A stretch of 64,000 nucleotides of DNA from Fomitopsis serialis. Its lineage: Eukaryota > Basidiomycota > Agaricomycetes > Polyporales > Fomitopsidaceae. Of this stretch, positions 61,010-64,000 are shown in pieces; the stretch's first letter is position 1; every line of letters begins with the position of its first letter. The position numbers were made by a program, and so were the translations under genes. The stretch lies in the NCBI RefSeq assembly GCF_022376445.1, contig NW_025954979.1:62001-126000 (forward strand), in the 5' to 3' direction. The notes below the pieces were generated by a model that saw only the letters and a list, made by a program, of their open reading frames with translations, was not told the DNA's origin and made no database searches.

Positions 61010-63006
61010 ATGATGGCCTCAGCGACAAATTCTGCCAATGACGCCGGCGCATCCGAGCCACCTGCGAAGCGAGCCCGCGTCGACACCGGAGGTGGACGCG
61101 AGTCTACTCCATACGACGGAACCACTCAGCGTGTCTCGGACAACCAGCAATTGGGTGGGGCTATCTCAGACGACGAAGAGGAGGAGGAGCTGGGGAGAAG
61201 GAGACGCAAAGCCGCCGAGCCATCCCAGCCGTCTGACATGTACCTTGATACCGTACTGTATTCTTGCCCTACGTTGCTACATAATCTCATGCGTGTGTCC
61301 TAGATCAACAGAGCCGTCCTGGACTTTGATTTTGAGAAAGTGTGCTCTGTATCACTGTCTAATATCAACATATACGGGTGCCTCGTCTGTGGAAAGTACT
61401 TCCAGGGGCGAGGGCGAAACTCTTGTGCTTACGCACACGCGATACACGACGACCACCACGTCTTCATTAATCTTGAAAGTACCAAGGTACGCACCTTCTA
61501 GTGAAACCCTTCATGTTTCTCAAAGCGTATGACAGGTCTATGTATTGCCGGATGGATACCTAGTCTCCGACCCATCGCTTGAAGACATCGCCTTTGTGCT
61601 TGCGCCTACCTTCACACCAGCAACCGTGCGTGGCCTCTCAACGCCGTCGCATATTCAGAAACCGTCATACGACCTCTCGTCGAAACCGTACATACCGGGG
61701 TACATAGGCCTCAACAACATCAAGCGCAATGATCATATGAACGTGATCATTCACGCCTTACTCCACGTATCTCCATTGCGCAACTACTTACTACTCTCAA
61801 ACATGCGCGGCAAGGAGCCGGAACTGCTGAAACGTTTTGCGGGATTGGCAAAGAAGATATGGAACCCCCGTTTGTTCAAGAGTCAAGTCAGCCCGCACGA
61901 GTTCTTGCAAGAAGTCGGCAGAGCAAGTGCGGGTAAATTTACTCTTGAGAAACAGGGTGATCCAGTCGAGTTCCTAGGTTGGCTGCTGAACCACCTCCAT
62001 AAAGATTTGGGTGGAACGAAGAAGAAACGATCAAGTACGTATTACTGCCAACGTCAAGGGGATTTGTGTTCACGTCTGTGCAGGCGCTATATTCTCTGCG
62101 TTTCAAGGCCAGGTACGAATGGAGACACAACAAGTCGTGGTGCGCCCCGACCTCGGGGACAATGAGAAACCCCGATTCGATATCGACCGAGGTAGTTTGT
62201 CCCGTAACGATCAATATGTATAACTGACGGGCTGTTCCAGAGATCAAATCCACTGTGTCTCCATTCCTATTTTTGGCCGTCGATTTACCGCCACCGCCGT
62301 TATTCCAGGATGCGATCGAGAAGAATATCATTCCTCAGGTCGGCATTCACTCGGTCCTTGCAAAGTATGATGGTCGCACTACGCAGGTCAGCATTCCTGA
62401 CAGATAGAGTCCAGTGCTTAGCTGAGTTATGAACAGGAATCCGCAGGTCAACTGCGACGTTTCAAGTGTCAAGAGCTACCGCCATATATCATCTTGCATT
62501 TCAAGCGCTTCACCAAGAACATGTTCGTGGAAGAGAAAAACCCCACAATCGTAAATTTCCCTCTCCGAGGACTTGACTTTCGAGAGTGTGAGTAGTTCAG
62601 ACTTATCGCCATCATCCCATCTCTGATCGGCTGTTGTCAAGACTTGGATGCGCCTCCATCTCACCCATCCACTCTGTACGACCTCATAGCAAACGTCACG
62701 CATGAGTCGGCTGCTGGCACAACTCATGACAAGGAGAGCACCGTGTGGAAAGTCCATCTACGCGCCGGTGCAGGGGGCGGCGACAACGAGAAATGGTTTT
62801 TGATTCAGGATCTAATCGTCGAGGAGATCAGGAAGGAGATGATCTTCCTGGGTGAGACAGTGCTACAGGTGAGTTCGCAGATTAACCTCATGGGAAGACG
62901 TCTGATAGAACTGCTACCTAAGATCTGGGAGCGAAGATCGGAACCCCGCTTGTCCAATGTCGAGCGCGGACAAAACGGGGGTAAGATGGACGTTGACAAG
63001 CCGTAG
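61010..63006 (+). CDS. SAD1: Tri-snRNP factor Sad1 / USP39 (inactive ubiquitin-protease fold)
   Basis: Sad1 is needed to assemble and keep the U4/U6.U5 tri-snRNP in pre-mRNA splicing. An acidic and basic N-terminal tail (AKRARVDTGG, DDEEEEELGRRRRK) precedes a ZnF-UBP domain (INIYGCLVCGKYFQGRGRNS, AYAHAIHDDHHVFINLEST). The USP fold begins GYIGLNNIKRNDHMNVIIHA, LLHVSPLRNYLL; Asp replaces the catalytic Cys, as in all USP39 proteins. Later blocks are LEKQGDPVEFLGWLLNHLHK, CQELPPYIILHFKRFTKN and NPTIVNFPLRGLDFRE. The end is WFLIQDLIVEEIRKEMIFLG, then IWERRSE and KMDVDKP. About nine introns, starting with one after YLDT. The second of two adjacent ATGs at 61013 is equally possible as start. Confidence 0.93.
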
Positions 63007-64000
63007 CGGAGAGTAGGGATATGCTATGATGACTCGCCGATCGCTGTACCACATGTCTGACAACAGCGCGTCATAAATGGACAGCGTCTCTACTGTATTA
63101 CACTGTTTGCTGCGCACGGAATAGTTGCGACGGTCAAACGTACAGCACGAAACTAAGTTTCACGGTAACGCCACACTATGTGAATAAACCTCATCTCCCA
63201 GAGCCTGATGCAGATGAGTCACGCAGCATAGCTGTGGTGGTGTCCGACCCCTTGGTTGCAGCATTGCAAGCTGCCTGCGGCGAGGCTATGCTCTGAGACT
63301 GTGCACTGTAAACACGAATAACGTTAACAATATTACTCCTCGGACCAGAGGCTGCAGCTGAACTACCCACTCTTCTGATGGTGGTGCATTGCCATCTGCT
63401 CGTGGGTCCATTAACGGCCTGAAGATATAGATACCGGAGAGGATACTCACGTCTGAACTTTCAGTACAGTCGACGCGCGACAATATGAGGCCACCTCACC
63501 AGCTACACCGGCTACAACGAATGGGACTGCACGTCGAGACATCTGTCTGGCTTGTCCCTCACGGTAGCAGCGTCTAGTATGGCAGTTACACTGGAGTTGA
63601 AGTCAACACCACCGTACTGAGCGAGACGGGTGTGAGTAAGGACTAGCTAGCCTAGTAATGGCCGGGGAGCCTCCACTAATGCGTCAGTTACGTAAGGGGA
63701 TCCCATCACTATGACACTAAGACTACAAGACACGTCTTCAGCAAGTATCGCATACCTCTCCGTGTTGTCGATCCGATGCATGCCAGAGTCTGTCGTGGCT
63801 AGACCACTTGTCATATCCTGCAATTAAATAATTGTAGCGATCCAGAAACACAGTATTACACGTTTCGCATTTATCGTACTCTGGCATGTGCTCTATCCGC
63901 TGAGACGGCATTATCAAAAAGTAAAAGTAAGTAGAAGATTCGGGACCTTGAGCTTGTAAGCTCTGCCAGCCTAGGGCCCAGCGCACGAAGCCCTTCACTG
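63007..64000. other. Right-hand end of window, no gene supported
   Basis: A minus-strand frame reaching the window edge (63,738-63,998) contains a CETCNTVF-like cysteine pair and a second pair near its end. This alone does not support a gene, but a partial gene continuing beyond the window cannot be excluded. Confidence 0.35.

Overview
The window is nuclear DNA of a basidiomycete fungus, most likely an agaricomycete. Genes are packed on both strands and broken by many short GT-AG introns of about 48 to 70 nt. The recognisable proteins are eukaryotic housekeeping genes in the form typical of mushroom-forming fungi. Nothing bacterial or viral was seen. All names are from reading translations; no database search was possible.

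Layout. 0-6.4 kb: kelch protein, F-box protein and an NCS1 purine/cytosine permease, all on minus. 6.7-17.5 kb: coatomer beta and a very large TAF2 carrying three C-terminal bromodomains, both minus. 17.7-28.7 kb: LTV1 (+), Fab1 PI3P 5-kinase (-), MED11 (+) and tubulin cofactor A (-). 28.7-41.3 kb: a gene-poor stretch holding two paralogous bHLH transcription factors and one polytopic membrane protein, plus a pair of 53-bp repeats and a possible element relic. 41.4-49 kb: a mannose-6-phosphate-receptor-like protein (-), complex I 49-kDa subunit (+), NIF3 (-), glutaredoxin (+) and a CstF-64-like protein without an RRM (+). 49-54 kb: a ubiquitin-protease-fold protein with Ala at the catalytic Cys position (-) and COP9 signalosome subunit 2 (+). 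54-63 kb: three mitochondrial translation genes (mL40, uL1m, Rsm22) and the splicing factor Sad1/USP39. The last kilobase holds no gene I can support.

Functional themes are transcription (TAF2, MED11, bHLH), ubiquitin and COP9 regulation, vesicle and endosome traffic (COPI, Fab1, MRH receptor), ribosome biogenesis (LTV1) and mitochondrial function (complex I, mL40, uL1m, Rsm22). Several pairs are head to head with about 250 bp between start codons: Fab1/MED11, MRH receptor/complex I 49 kDa, Rsm22/Sad1.

A caution for all coordinates: many conserved genes contain one-base length slips, nearly all of which look like a base lost from a short homopolymer run. They occur in genes expected to be essential, so I treat them as sequence errors and annotate the genes as CDS, not pseudogenes. 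CDS coordinates give the whole span from start to stop codon, including introns.
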